A stretch of 64,000 nucleotides of DNA from Paucibacter sediminis (GCF_030254645.1 NZ_CP116346.1:4443001-4507000), one strand, 5' to 3'; counted from the stretch's first letter, positions 1-8,696 are shown. Notes: generated by a model from the sequence alone, not told the origin. A program made the numbers and translations.

Positions 1-122
<122 letters not shown>

Positions 123-130
123 GTCCTGAG

Positions 131-152
131 GCGCGGCTCCGAAGAGCCGCGC
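131..152 (+). terminator. perfect hairpin between eno and ftsB
   Basis: A 9-bp perfect inverted repeat (GCGCGGCTC / GAGCCGCGC) with a CGAA loop lies 8 bases after the eno stop. No U-tract follows, so it is at best a weak or factor-assisted terminator, or an RNA-stabilising stem that separates eno from ftsB. Confidence 0.35.
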
Positions 153-165
153 TAAACTGCGGCGC

Positions 166-444
166 GTGAAGACCATCGCCCTCATCCTGGCCGCTTTTTT
201 GCTGGCCATCCAAGCCCAACTCTGGTTCGGCAAGGGCGGTCTTGCGCGCGGCGTGCAGCTGCGCGCCCAGCTCAAGACCCAGGAAGAAGCCAACGACCAG
301 GCACGTGCGCGCAATGCGCAGATGCTGGCCGAGTTGCGCGACCTGCGCGAAGGCCTGGAAATGGTCGAGGAGAAGGCGCGCCTGGAGCTGGGCATGGTGC
401 GCCCCGACGAGATCTACGTGCAGCTTCAGCAGCAGCGCCACTGA
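166..444 (+). CDS. ftsB: cell division protein FtsB
   Basis: A 92-residue bitopic membrane protein of the divisome. It has one N-terminal transmembrane segment (about residues 4-22), then a coiled coil (about 28-70) whose end carries the EEKARLELGMVRPDE segment typical of FtsB. In the family it forms the FtsQLB complex that activates septal peptidoglycan synthesis. The start is GTG at 166, at the beginning of the signal-anchor. Its position directly after eno is the standard gene order. The shortness and the conserved LGM-RPDEI motif make the call firm. Confidence 0.93.
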   Translation: MKTIALILAAFLLAIQAQLWFGKGGLARGVQLRAQLKTQEEANDQARARNAQMLAELRDLREGLEMVEEKARLELGMVRPDEIYVQLQQQRH

Positions 445-459
445 GGCGGGGCCACTCCG

Positions 460-1095
460 ATGGACGCCCTGCTGCTCTGGCTGCAACCCCTGTTCCTGTC
501 CGCCTTCGAGGCCTTCGGCAGCCCCATCACCTGGCTGGAGGTGCTGGCCTTCGTGCTGGCCATCTGGATGGTCTTGTGCAATATGCGCGTGCATGTGCTG
601 GCCTGGCCGCTGGCGCTGGTCAGCTCGCTGCTCTATTTCCTGCTGTTCTGGAGCGGCAAGCTCTATGGTGAGGCCACGCTGCAGCTGGTGTTCGCCGCGC
701 TGGCGCTATGGGGCTGGTGGCAATGGCTGTATGGCCGCACCGACGAGGGTCAGGTCTTGCGGGTGCGGCGCCTGAGCCCGCGCGGGCGCTGGGTGGCGAT
801 TGCCGCCACCGCGCTGGCCTGGCCGCTCTTGGGCCTGTGGCTGCAGCGTCATACCGATTCCACCCTACCCTTCTGGGACGCCTTCCCCACCGTGGCCAGC
901 CTCTTGGGCCAATGGCTGCTGGGGCGCAAATACCATGAGAACTGGAGCGTCTGGGTGCTGGTGAACGCCGTCAGCGTCACGCTGTTCGCCTACAAGGGCT
1001 ATTGGCTCACCGTGCTGCTCTACGCCGTCTTCATCCCCATGTCGGTGGCCGGCTGGCGCGCCTGGCAGCGCCAGATCGAACCGGCGGCGGCCTGA
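460..1095 (+). CDS. pnuC: nicotinamide riboside transporter PnuC family
   Basis: A 211-residue inner-membrane protein with about seven hydrophobic segments. PnuC hallmarks are visible: a tryptophan-rich WGWWQWLYG stretch near residue 85, and the late segment with ENWSVWVLVN, a YKGYWLT loop and a final amphipathic GWRAW. Family members take up nicotinamide riboside (or, in a few cases, other vitamins) by facilitated diffusion and trap it by phosphorylation. The next gene encodes a NadR-like kinase 3 bases downstream, and a 5'-nucleotidase follows. This makes nicotinamide riboside the most likely substrate rather than thiamine or riboflavin. Confidence 0.9.
   Translation: MDALLLWLQPLFLSAFEAFGSPITWLEVLAFVLAIWMVLCNMRVHVLAWPLALVSSLLYFLLFWSGKLYGEATLQLVFAALALWGWWQWLYGRTDEGQVLRVRRLSPRGRWVAIAATALAWPLLGLWLQRHTDSTLPFWDAFPTVASLLGQWLLGRKYHENWSVWVLVNAVSVTLFAYKGYWLTVLLYAVFIPMSVAGWRAWQRQIEPAAA
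747..760 (+). repeat. copy of GGGTCAGGTCTTGC
   Basis: One of three identical 14-mers (with 17613-17626 and 32896-32909). Here it lies in pnuC and encodes GQVL with GGT CAG GTC TTG. Confidence 0.6.
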
Positions 1096-1098
1096 GGC

Positions 1099-1788
1099 AT
1101 GGCAGGCGCCATGCTGATCGCCATCGTCGGCGCCGAGAGCACCGGCAAGAGCGCCCTCGCCGCCGAACTGCAGCAGGCCCTGCTCGCCCGCACGGGGCTG
1201 CGCTGCGCGCGCGTGGACGAGCATCTGCGTGCCTGGTGCGAGCAGGCCGGCCGCACGCCGCAGGCCCATGAGCAGGCCGCCATCGCCGCGGCCCAGCGCG
1301 AGCAGATCGAAGCCGCCGCACGGACGCACGAACTGGTGATCTGCGACACCACGCCGCTGATGACCGCGATCTACAGCGAGCTGCTGTTCGGCGACGCGGG
1401 GCTGCACGCGGACGCGCTGGCCTTTCAGGCGCGCTGCGCGCTCACCCTGCTGACCGGCCTGGACCTGCCCTGGGTGGCCGATGGCCTGCAGCGAGATGGT
1501 GCACATGTGCGCGCCCCCGTCGACGCCGCGCTGCGCCGTGCGCTGCGCCAGGCACACTTAAGCTGGAGCGTCGTGCACGGCCAGGGCCCCCAGCGCCTGG
1601 ACAGCGCGCTCAACGCCATCACACCGCTGCTGATGCAGCGCGCACCGCAGCAGGCCGCCGGCCTTTTCAGCCGCCTGCTCGACCGCGAAGCCGGATTGCC
1701 CGCGGCGACGCGCTGGACCTGCGAACATTGCGACCAACCCGAGTGCGAGCATGCCAGCCTCGCCCTGACCAGCAAGCCCCTGCCATGA
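1099..1788 (+). CDS. NadR-like AAA_28 ATPase / nicotinamide riboside kinase
   Basis: A 229-residue P-loop protein. Walker A is GAESTGKS at residues 11-18, the exact style of the NadR kinase domain. An ICDTTPLMTAIYSE segment near residue 82 corresponds to the substrate/lid region. It probably phosphorylates nicotinamide riboside to NMN in the cytosol, trapping what PnuC imports. It lacks the N-terminal HTH and the adenylyltransferase domain of enterobacterial NadR. The C terminus carries CEHCDQPECEH, a possible metal-binding cluster. The stop overlaps the next start (ATGA at 1785-1788). ATG at 1111 is an alternative start. Confidence 0.8.
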   Translation: MAGAMLIAIVGAESTGKSALAAELQQALLARTGLRCARVDEHLRAWCEQAGRTPQAHEQAAIAAAQREQIEAAARTHELVICDTTPLMTAIYSELLFGDAGLHADALAFQARCALTLLTGLDLPWVADGLQRDGAHVRAPVDAALRRALRQAHLSWSVVHGQGPQRLDSALNAITPLLMQRAPQQAAGLFSRLLDREAGLPAATRWTCEHCDQPECEHASLALTSKPLP

Positions 1789-3470
1789 CACCTATCGCAC
1801 GTCTCCCCTTTGCTATTGCCTGCGTCGCGCTGCTGCTGAGCGCCTGCGTCAGCACGCCGCCAAGCACGCCGCCAAGTGCGCCTCTCAGTGTCAAGCTGCT
1901 GGCCATCAACGACTTCCATGGCAATCTGAAGCCCCCAGCCGGCGGCATCCGCGTGGCCGACCCGGCCCAGCCCGGCGCCAGCATGGAGCTGGCCGCGGGC
2001 GGCGCCGAATACCTGGCCAGCGCGGTGCAGCAGCTGCGTGCCAAGAACCCCAACCACATCTTCGTGGCGGCCGGCGATCTGGTCGGCGCCAGCCCGCTGC
2101 TCTCGGCCCTGTTCCACGACGAGCCCACCATCGAGTCGCTGGGCCTGATGGGCCTGGAGGTGACGGCGGTGGGCAACCATGAATTCGACAACGGCGCGGC
2201 CGAGCTGCTGCGCAAGCAGCATGGCGGCTGCCACCCGGTGGACGGCTGCAAGGGGCCTGAGCCCTTCCGCGGCGCACGCTACCAATACCTGGCCGCCAGC
2301 ACCTGGGACCTGGGCAGCGGCAAGACCCTGTTCCCGGCCACCTACATCAAGCGCTTCGAGGGCGTACCGGTGGGCTTCATCGGCCTCACGCTGAAGGGCA
2401 CGCCGGGCATCGTCAGCCCCAAGGCCGCCGAGGGCCTGCGCTTCGACGACGAGGTGCAGACCATCAACCGCCTGGTGCCCGAGTTGCAGCAGCAGGGCGT
2501 CGAGGCCATCGTGGTGCTGATCCACGAGGGCGGTTTCCCGAGCGGCGACTACAACGAATGCCCGGGCATCTCGGGGCCCATCGTCGACATCGTGCAGCGC
2601 CTGGACAAGGCGGTGGACCTGGTGGTGAGCGGGCATACGCACAAGGCCTACAACTGCCGCATCGGCGGGCGCCTGGTCACCAGCGGCGACAAGTACGGCA
2701 CCATCGTCAGCGAGATCGACCTGCAGATCGACCGCCGCACGCGCGACATCGTCAGCGCCCAGGCCAGCAATGTGCTGGTGCGCAACGACCGCTTCGCCAA
2801 GGCGCCCGAGCAGAGCGCGCTGATCGCCGCCTACGAGGAACGTTCGGGCCCGCTGGCCAAGCGCGTGGTGGGCCGCATACCGGTCTCGTTCACGCGCGAC
2901 GAGGGCGCCCATCCCGCCGGCGAGACCCTGATGGGCGAGCTGATCGCCGATGCGCAGCTGGAGGCCACCGCCGCGCCCGAGAACGGCGGCGCGGTGCTGG
3001 CGCTGACCAATATCGGCGGTGTGCGCGCCGGCCTGGTGATGAAGGGCCAGGGCGAGGTCAGCTACGAGGACGTGTTCAGCGTGCAACCCTTCTACAACAC
3101 CCTGGTCACCCTCGATCTGAGCGGTGCCGCGCTGTACGAGGCGCTGGAGCAGCAATGGCTGAACCAGCCCAAGTTCAGGCCGCTACAGGTGTCCAGCGGT
3201 TTTCGCTACCGCTGGGATGCCAGCCGGCCGCCGGGCCAGCGTGTGCTGGCCGGCAGCCTCAGCCTGTATGGCAAACCGATCGAGCCCCAGGCCCGCTACC
3301 GCGTGACCATCAACAGCTTCATGGCCGCCGGCGGCGACGGCTTCCCGGCCTTCACCCAGGGGCTGGCGGCGCGCACCGGCATGATGGACGTGGACGCCCT
3401 GGTGCAATACCTTGAGCGCCACAGCCCCGTGCAGCCCAGCGCGCTGGACCGCGTGCAGCGGCTCAACTAA
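1785..3470 (+). CDS. exported bifunctional metallophosphatase / 5'-nucleotidase, lipoprotein
   Basis: A 561-residue UshA/NadN-type enzyme. The N terminus is a lipoprotein signal with lipobox LLSAC (Cys21), so the start at 1785, coupled to the kinase by ATGA, is secure. Metallophosphatase motifs appear in order: NDFHG (43-46), AAGDLV (about 95), GNHEFDNG (about 130), and VSGHTH. The C-terminal 5'-nucleotidase domain shows NIGGVR and NSFMAAGGDGF. Such enzymes hydrolyse nucleotides or NAD/NMN in the periplasm. Next to PnuC and a NadR-like kinase, the likely job is to release nicotinamide riboside outside the inner membrane for uptake; this is inference. Confidence 0.88.
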   Translation: MTPIARLPFAIACVALLLSACVSTPPSTPPSAPLSVKLLAINDFHGNLKPPAGGIRVADPAQPGASMELAAGGAEYLASAVQQLRAKNPNHIFVAAGDLVGASPLLSALFHDEPTIESLGLMGLEVTAVGNHEFDNGAAELLRKQHGGCHPVDGCKGPEPFRGARYQYLAASTWDLGSGKTLFPATYIKRFEGVPVGFIGLTLKGTPGIVSPKAAEGLRFDDEVQTINRLVPELQQQGVEAIVVLIHEGGFPSGDYNECPGISGPIVDIVQRLDKAVDLVVSGHTHKAYNCRIGGRLVTSGDKYGTIVSEIDLQIDRRTRDIVSAQASNVLVRNDRFAKAPEQSALIAAYEERSGPLAKRVVGRIPVSFTRDEGAHPAGETLMGELIADAQLEATAAPENGGAVLALTNIGGVRAGLVMKGQGEVSYEDVFSVQPFYNTLVTLDLSGAALYEALEQQWLNQPKFRPLQVSSGFRYRWDASRPPGQRVLAGSLSLYGKPIEPQARYRVTINSFMAAGGDGFPAFTQGLAARTGMMDVDALVQYLERHSPVQPSALDRVQRLN

Positions 3471-3474
3471 GCCT

Positions 3475-4440
3475 TCATTGCAGGCTGGCGTCGCCGGCGC
3501 CGGCCTGCTGCGTCTGGCCGGTGGCGAACAGGCCGCCCACGTCCACCGCATCGAAGCTGTACTGCAGGCCGCAGAAGTCGCAGCCGATCTCGACATGGCC
3601 GCGCTCCGCGAGGATGCCGTCCACCTCGTCGCGGCCCAGGCCCATCAGCATCTTGCCGACGCGCTGGCGCGAGCAGGAGCAGGCGAAGCTGGGCGTCAGC
3701 GGCTCGAAGCGGCGCAGGTCTTCTTCCCAGAACAGGCGGCGCAGAATCGTGTCGGCGTCCAGGGTCAGCAACTCCTCGGCGCTGAGCGTGCCGGCCAGCA
3801 TGCTGATGCGGTTGAAGGCATCGGCAAAGCCGACGTCGCTGGCCGCGCGCGCCTGACGCTCCAGATTGCCCTCGCCCTCGATCGGCATGTGCTGGATCAG
3901 CAGGCCGGTGGCCACCTCGTCGTTGGCCGCCAGCACCAGCTTGGTGTCGAGCTGCTCGGACTGCAGCATGTAATGCTCCAGCACCTCGGACACCTTTTGC
4001 AGCGGCTCGCGCTGGTCGCCATGCAGGGGCACCACGCCCTGGTAGGGCTGCTGGCCGGGCATGCGGTCCTTGGGGTCGAGGGTGATGGCGCAGCGCCCCT
4101 GGCCGTGCACATTCAGCATGGCCTCGAGCCGGGCGCCCGCCGGCACCTCGCCCACCACCTTGGCGGTGGCGCGGAAGCTTAGGTCGGGCTGCACCTCGGC
4201 CACCGCCAGCTTCACCGGCCCGTCGCCCAGCACCTGCAGCACCAGCGCGCCGTTGAACTTGATATTGGACTGCATCAGCACGCCCGCCGCCGCCATCTCG
4301 CCCAGCAGCACCCGCACCTCGGGCGGGAACTGGCCCACCGCTTCACGGCGCTTCAGCACCTCGCGCCAGGCGCCGGTCAGGCGCACCAGCATGCCGCGCA
4401 CCGGCAGGCCCTCGAACAGGAATTTGTGCAACTCGCTCAT
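3475..4440 (-). CDS. hslO: redox-regulated chaperone Hsp33
   Basis: A 321-residue protein with the full Hsp33 layout: N-terminal dimerisation/substrate domain, linker, and a C-terminal zinc switch formed by CSC (Cys254, Cys256) and CDFC (Cys287, Cys290). Under oxidation the zinc is lost, disulfides form, and the holdase binds unfolding proteins in the cytoplasm. The start ATG overlaps the stop of the upstream gamma-carbonic anhydrase gene (ATGA), indicating translational coupling. A tail of about 30 residues after the last Cys is slightly longer than in E. coli. Confidence 0.95.
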   Translation of the reverse strand: MSELHKFLFEGLPVRGMLVRLTGAWREVLKRREAVGQFPPEVRVLLGEMAAAGVLMQSNIKFNGALVLQVLGDGPVKLAVAEVQPDLSFRATAKVVGEVPAGARLEAMLNVHGQGRCAITLDPKDRMPGQQPYQGVVPLHGDQREPLQKVSEVLEHYMLQSEQLDTKLVLAANDEVATGLLIQHMPIEGEGNLERQARAASDVGFADAFNRISMLAGTLSAEELLTLDADTILRRLFWEEDLRRFEPLTPSFACSCSRQRVGKMLMGLGRDEVDGILAERGHVEIGCDFCGLQYSFDAVDVGGLFATGQTQQAGAGDASLQ

Positions 4441-4964
4441 CAGGAAATCTTCTTCAGGTCGGCGGCGTAACGCTGGCCGTTGTGGATGTAATGCGCCGCA
4501 CTGGCCGCCAGACCCTGGATGGCCTCGGGCGTGAGTTCACGCACCAGCTTGGCCGGGCTGCCCATGATCAGGCTGCCGTCCGGGAACACCTTGCCCTCGG
4601 TCACCAGCGAGCCGGCGCCCACCAGCGAGTTCTTGCCGATGCGCGCGCCGTTCAGCACCACGGCGCCGATGCCGATCAGGCTGTTGTCGCCCACCGTGCA
4701 GCCATGCAGCATGACCTGGTGCCCCACGGTGACGTTCTCGCCCAGCACCAGCGGGAAGCCGGTGTCGGCATGCAGCACCGAGCCGTCCTGGATATTGCTG
4801 CCGCGGCCGATGCTGAGGCTGTCACTGTCGCCGCGCAGCACGGCGTTGAACCAGATGCTCACGTCCTCGCCCAGCGTCACCCGGCCTATCACCTGGGCGC
4901 TGTCGGCCACCCAGGCGCTGTCTGCAACTTCGGGCCTGAGCTCGCCCAACTGGTAAATCGCCAT
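4440..4964 (-). CDS. gamma-carbonic anhydrase family protein (left-handed beta-helix)
   Basis: A 174-residue hexapeptide-repeat protein of the YrdA/CaiE class. Three histidines (65, 82, 87) sit where gamma-carbonic anhydrases bind zinc, in LHADTGF, VGHQV and MLHGC. Repeats of the form [LIV]GxxxxI/V run through residues 25-145. The start is set at 4964 (MAIYQLG) because AGGAG lies 7 bases upstream; a longer frame to 4991 has no support. Catalytic activity in this family is often unproven, so a role in bicarbonate or acyl metabolism is open. It forms a two-gene operon with hslO. Confidence 0.88.
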   Translation of the reverse strand: MAIYQLGELRPEVADSAWVADSAQVIGRVTLGEDVSIWFNAVLRGDSDSLSIGRGSNIQDGSVLHADTGFPLVLGENVTVGHQVMLHGCTVGDNSLIGIGAVVLNGARIGKNSLVGAGSLVTEGKVFPDGSLIMGSPAKLVRELTPEAIQGLAASAAHYIHNGQRYAADLKKIS

Positions 4965-5009
4965 CGCCGTACTCCTGGGCCGTCTGGGCAAAAGGGGATA
5001 ATTTTACGG

Positions 5010-5798
5010 ATGGAAACCCGTCACCGCGCGCTCGAGGTCTTGCGCATCGTCGATCCAGCGGCCAAGGCCGCCGCCGCCCGCGCGCTTTATGCGGCCGCGC
5101 AGGACGGTCTCATATTGGCCTGCGAGGCGCAGATTCAAGCCCCGCCCGACCTGCCGGGCCGCCCCGACAGGCCCCGCCTGGTGGCCGCCATCAAGGTGGC
5201 GAACCGCTCGCCCTTCACCCTGGCCGGCCGCGCCGGCCTGATCCACGCCATCTGCCATATCGAGTTCAATGCCATCAATCTGGCGCTGGATGCGGTGTGG
5301 CGCTTTGCCGGCATGCCCGCGCCCTACTACCTGGACTGGCTGCGCGTGGCCAGCGAGGAGGCCCTGCATTTCGGCCTACTGCACGAGCATCTGCAGAGCC
5401 TGGGCCATGGCTACGGCGACTTCGATGCGCACGACGGGCTCTGGTCCATGGCCGAGCGTACCCGCGCGGACGTGCTGGCGCGCATGGCCCTGGTACCGCG
5501 CACGCTGGAGGCGCGCGGCCTGGATGCCACCCCGCCGCTGCAGGACAAGCTGCGGCGCGCCGGCGACCTGCGCGCGGTGGAGATCCTCGACGTGATCCTG
5601 CGCGACGAGATCGGCCATGTGGAGATCGGCAACCGCTGGTACCGCCAGCTGTGCCGCGAGCGTGGGCTGGACCCGATCGCCCTCTACCCCGAGTTGGTGG
5701 CGCGCTATGAGGCGCCGCGCCTGCGCCCGCCCTTCAACCTGCCGGCACGTTCGGCGGCCGGTTTCAGCGCGGAAGAACTGGCCTATCTGCAAGGCTGA
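5010..5798 (+). CDS. DUF455 ferritin-like protein
   Basis: A 262-residue helical protein with diiron-type signatures: CHIEFNAI (82-89), EEALHFGLLHEH (116-127) and DEIGHVEIG (199-207). These give the paired ExxH ligands expected of a ferritin-like four-helix bundle. DUF455 members are distantly related to tRNA hydroxylase MiaE, and their substrate is unknown to me. The start ATG at 5010 begins at METRHRALEV. It runs divergently from the carbonic anhydrase gene, 45 bases apart, so promoters for both lie in 4965-5009. Confidence 0.85.
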   Translation: METRHRALEVLRIVDPAAKAAAARALYAAAQDGLILACEAQIQAPPDLPGRPDRPRLVAAIKVANRSPFTLAGRAGLIHAICHIEFNAINLALDAVWRFAGMPAPYYLDWLRVASEEALHFGLLHEHLQSLGHGYGDFDAHDGLWSMAERTRADVLARMALVPRTLEARGLDATPPLQDKLRRAGDLRAVEILDVILRDEIGHVEIGNRWYRQLCRERGLDPIALYPELVARYEAPRLRPPFNLPARSAAGFSAEELAYLQG

Positions 5799-5815
5799 GG
5801 GCGACACGGTAAACT

Positions 5816-6178
5816 GTGCGCCACATGTTCCGCTGCATCGTCATCTTCGTTCACGCCCTGCTGCTGCTCTGCGCCGCCCTGCCGGCCGCAGCGCAAGTGC
5901 CGGGCGACGCCGCGCAGCCGGAACTGATGGTGGCTTGCGCGGATCTTGCCAACGAGGCCGATGCAGCCGATACGGGCGATACGGGCATCGAGCCCGAAAC
6001 GGGCGACGATGCGCTGGAAGCGCCCGAGCTGTTTGCCCAATGGCAGCCGTCCAGGCTCGCATCGATGCCCGCCGCATGCCCCGCCGGGCTCAGCATGGCG
6101 CCGGCGCCGGCGCCCTACTTGAAGGGGCCGCAGCGCCCTCCCAAGGCCCAGGCCCTAGCGCTGACCTTTAGCGCCTGA
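5816..6178 (+). CDS. small exported protein of unknown function
   Basis: A 120-residue protein starting at GTG 5816, or more likely ATG 5825. Residues 1-26 form a clear Sec signal peptide ending in PAAAQ. The mature part is short, acidic in the middle (DAADTGDTG and EPETGDD), with two cysteines and a proline-rich C terminus. I do not recognise a family. The codon pattern looks like its neighbours and the signal peptide is convincing, so I believe it is real. It could equally be a degenerate remnant, and the gene upstream of TerC gives no functional hint. Confidence 0.55.
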   Translation: MRHMFRCIVIFVHALLLLCAALPAAAQVPGDAAQPELMVACADLANEADAADTGDTGIEPETGDDALEAPELFAQWQPSRLASMPAACPAGLSMAPAPAPYLKGPQRPPKAQALALTFSA

Positions 6179-6259
6179 AGCCTCTGGCGTGGCCTGGTTC
6201 CACGCCCATCCCGGGATGGTCGGCCTGCGCGCCACCCCCTTTGCCTCCAAGTAGCCATC

Positions 6260-7012
6260 ATGGACTTTCTGCTCGACCCCAATATCTGGCTCGCCTTCGC
6301 GATGCTGACCGCCCTGGAAATCGTCCTGGGCATCGACAACATCATCTTCATCTCCATCCTGGTGGGCCGGCTGCCGGCCGCCCAGCGCGACCAGGCGCGG
6401 CGCCTGGGCCTGGGCTTCGCGATGGTCTCGCGCCTCTTGCTGCTGCTGAGCCTGAGCTGGGTGATGGGCCTCACCGCCGATCTCTTCAGCCTGATGGGCC
6501 AGGGCATCAGCGGGCGCGACCTGGTGCTGCTGCTGGGCGGCCTGTTCCTGCTCTACAAGGCCTCGCACGAGATCTTTGTGGAGGTGGAGGCGCGCGAGCA
6601 GGATGGCCCGCCGGCCACCGACAGCGCCGCGGTGAAGGCCGCCGGCCAGCGCCTGTTCTGGATGATCATCGGCCAGATCGCGGTGATCGACATCGTGTTC
6701 TCGCTCGACTCGGTGATCACCGCGGTGGGCATGGTGGACCAGATCGGCGTGATGATCGCCGCGGTGGTGGCCTCGGTGGGCGTGATGCTGGTGGCCGCCA
6801 AGCCGATCGGCGAGTTCGTCGACCGCCATCCCTCGGTGAAGGTGCTAGCGCTGGCCTTTCTGGTGATGGTGGGCATGGCGCTCACCGCCGAAGCCTTCGA
6901 CCAGCATGTGCCCAAGGGCTATCTCTATGCCGCGATGTGCTTCTCGCTCGCGGTCGAGTCGCTCAACATCCGCGCCCGCGGCAAGCGCCAGGCGCTGCGG
7001 GCCCAGTCCTGA
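6260..7012 (+). CDS. TerC family integral membrane protein
   Basis: A 250-residue protein with about seven transmembrane segments. TerC hallmarks are GIDNIIFISIL near residue 25 and SLDSVITAVGM near residue 150; these carry the acidic residues that line the proposed metal path. Members export metal ions such as manganese, often to load exported enzymes, and some are linked to tellurite resistance. There is no strong Shine-Dalgarno before ATG 6260, but the N terminus matches the family. It is followed 41 bases later by a Bax-inhibitor-1 gene. Confidence 0.9.
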   Translation: MDFLLDPNIWLAFAMLTALEIVLGIDNIIFISILVGRLPAAQRDQARRLGLGFAMVSRLLLLLSLSWVMGLTADLFSLMGQGISGRDLVLLLGGLFLLYKASHEIFVEVEAREQDGPPATDSAAVKAAGQRLFWMIIGQIAVIDIVFSLDSVITAVGMVDQIGVMIAAVVASVGVMLVAAKPIGEFVDRHPSVKVLALAFLVMVGMALTAEAFDQHVPKGYLYAAMCFSLAVESLNIRARGKRQALRAQS

Positions 7013-7053
7013 ACATCCGAACCCGTTTTCCTTCACTCCAAGGAGTCGTTGTC

Positions 7054-7743
7054 ATGAACCAAAACGTCTACGCCTATTCCACCGGCGGCCTGGTCTCAAG
7101 CGCCGAGCGCAACCGCGTGCTGCGCAACACCTACTGGCTGCTGGCCCTCTCGATGATCCCCACCGTGCTGGGCGCCTGGATCGGCGTCAGCACCGGGCTG
7201 GCGCGCGCCATGTCGCCGGGCATCAGCATGATCGTCTTCATGGTCGGTGCCTTCGGCCTGATGTTCGCGATCGAGAAGACCAAAAACTCGGCCGCCGGCG
7301 TGCCCGTGCTCTTGGGCTTCACCTTCTTCATGGGGCTGATGCTGTCGCGCCTGATCGGTGCGGTGCTGGGCCTGGCCAATGGCGCCGGGCTCATCATGAC
7401 GGCCTTTGCCGGCACCGGCCTGATCTTCTTCGGCATGGCCGCGCTGTCCAGCGTGATCAAGCGCGACCTCGGCAATATGGGCAAGTTCCTCTTCATCGGC
7501 ATGATCATGTTGCTGGTGGCCGGCGTCGCCAACATCTTCCTGCAGTCCAGCGCGCTGATGATCACGCTCTCGGTGCTGGCGATCGGCATCTTCTCGGCCT
7601 TCATCCTGCATGACCTCAAGCGCGTGCAGGACGGCTTGGAGACCAACTACATCACCGCCACCCTGGGCGTCTACCTGAGCCTGTACAACGTGTTCCAGTC
7701 GCTGCTCTCGCTGCTGGGCATCTTTGGCGGCCGCGACGAGTAA
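7054..7743 (+). CDS. Bax inhibitor-1 / YccA family membrane protein
   Basis: A 229-residue protein with seven predicted transmembrane segments and the family C-terminal region ending in NYITATLGVYLSLYNVFQSL. The start ATG 7054 has AAGGAG upstream at 7039-7044. In E. coli YccA is a substrate and inhibitor of the FtsH protease; other family members are calcium-leak channels. No interaction partner is visible here. A strong intrinsic terminator follows, so it ends its transcript. Confidence 0.9.
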   Translation: MNQNVYAYSTGGLVSSAERNRVLRNTYWLLALSMIPTVLGAWIGVSTGLARAMSPGISMIVFMVGAFGLMFAIEKTKNSAAGVPVLLGFTFFMGLMLSRLIGAVLGLANGAGLIMTAFAGTGLIFFGMAALSSVIKRDLGNMGKFLFIGMIMLLVAGVANIFLQSSALMITLSVLAIGIFSAFILHDLKRVQDGLETNYITATLGVYLSLYNVFQSLLSLLGIFGGRDE

Positions 7744-7762
7744 AATCTCTCCTGCTCCCGCC

Positions 7763-7796
7763 GGGCGGAACCCATGGTTCCGCCCTTTGTCTTTCT
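7763..7796 (+). terminator. intrinsic terminator after the Bax-inhibitor-1 gene
   Basis: An 8-bp perfect stem GGGCGGAA / TTCCGCCC with a 7-base loop is followed by a T-rich tail (TTTGTCTTTCTT). It lies 19 bases after the stop, on the plus strand. Confidence 0.85.
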
Positions 7797-7811
7797 TAGG
7801 CCCCCAACACC

Positions 7812-8696
7812 GTGTCCCGTGTCAAAGCGAATCTGCTGCTGATCGTCATCGCCCTGATCTGGGGCTCGGCCTTTGTGGCGCAAAGCCATGGCATGGCGGA
7901 CGTGGGGCCGATGATGTTCACGGGCGTGCGCTTTCTGGTCGGCGCGCTGGTGGTGACGCCGCTGATGTGGCGCGAATGGCGCGGCCTGCAGGCTGCGGGC
8001 AAGCCCCTGGTGCGCCGCGACGCCGGCAAGATCGCCGGTCTGGGCTGCCTGCTGCTGATGGGCGCGGCGATGCAGCAGATCGGCATCGTCAGCACCACGG
8101 TCACGAATGCCGGTTTTCTCACCGCCCTCTACGTGCCGCTGGTGCCGGTGCTGGGCTATCTGCTGCTGCGCCATCTGCCGCATTGGTCGGTCTGGCCGGG
8201 CGCGCTGTCCTGCCTGGTCGGCGCCTTCCTGCTCTCGGGCGCACACCGGCTCGAGATCAGCCTGGGCGACAGCTGGGTGATCGCCTCTTCGCTGCCCTGG
8301 GCCCTGCATGTGCTGATGGTTGGCCGCGTGGCCGACCGCATGTCCGCGCCCTTTCTGGTGGCCGGCGGCCAGTTCCTGGTCTGCGGCCTGCTGGCGCTGG
8401 GCTACGCGCTGGTGGCCGAGCCCAGCAGCTGGGCGGGCCTGCGGGCAGCCGCCTGGCCCATTCTCTACACCGGCGTGCTCTCGGTGGGCGTGGCCTTCAC
8501 CGCCCAGGTGGTGGCGCAGCGCTATGCCCATGCGGCGGACGCCGCCATCATCCTCTCCTCGGAAACCGTGTTCGCCGCCATGTTCGGCTACTGGCTGATG
8601 GGCGACCGGCTCAACAGCAGCGGCCTGGCCGGTTGCGCGCTGATCTTCCTGAGCATGATGGCGGTGCAACTGCTGCCCATGCTGCGGCGCCGCTGA
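7812..8696 (+). CDS. DMT superfamily EamA transporter
   Basis: A 294-residue protein with ten hydrophobic segments arranged as two EamA repeats (IWGSAFVAQ near residue 17; the second repeat ends in SSETVFAAMFGYWLMGD, the typical EamA signature). The start is GTG at 7812. Such carriers move amino acids or other small metabolites across the inner membrane, and the substrate cannot be told from sequence. It converges with the Lrp-type regulator gene, only 15 bases apart. Lrp-family regulators often control DMT exporters, but in this arrangement the regulator is more likely paired with the aminotransferase on its other side. Confidence 0.85.
   Translation: MSRVKANLLLIVIALIWGSAFVAQSHGMADVGPMMFTGVRFLVGALVVTPLMWREWRGLQAAGKPLVRRDAGKIAGLGCLLLMGAAMQQIGIVSTTVTNAGFLTALYVPLVPVLGYLLLRHLPHWSVWPGALSCLVGAFLLSGAHRLEISLGDSWVIASSLPWALHVLMVGRVADRMSAPFLVAGGQFLVCGLLALGYALVAEPSSWAGLRAAAWPILYTGVLSVGVAFTAQVVAQRYAHAADAAIILSSETVFAAMFGYWLMGDRLNSSGLAGCALIFLSMMAVQLLPMLRRR

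Noticed and set aside
1425-3155. A 576-codon minus-strand frame opposite the kinase and 5'-nucleotidase genes
   Set aside because: The opposite strand carries clear metallophosphatase motifs; this frame has none and lacks a plausible ribosome-binding site.
5816-6178. Reading the 120-residue exported protein as a TerC-associated metal chaperone
   Set aside because: Only adjacency supports this; the few cysteines and acidic residues do not form a recognisable metal-binding motif.
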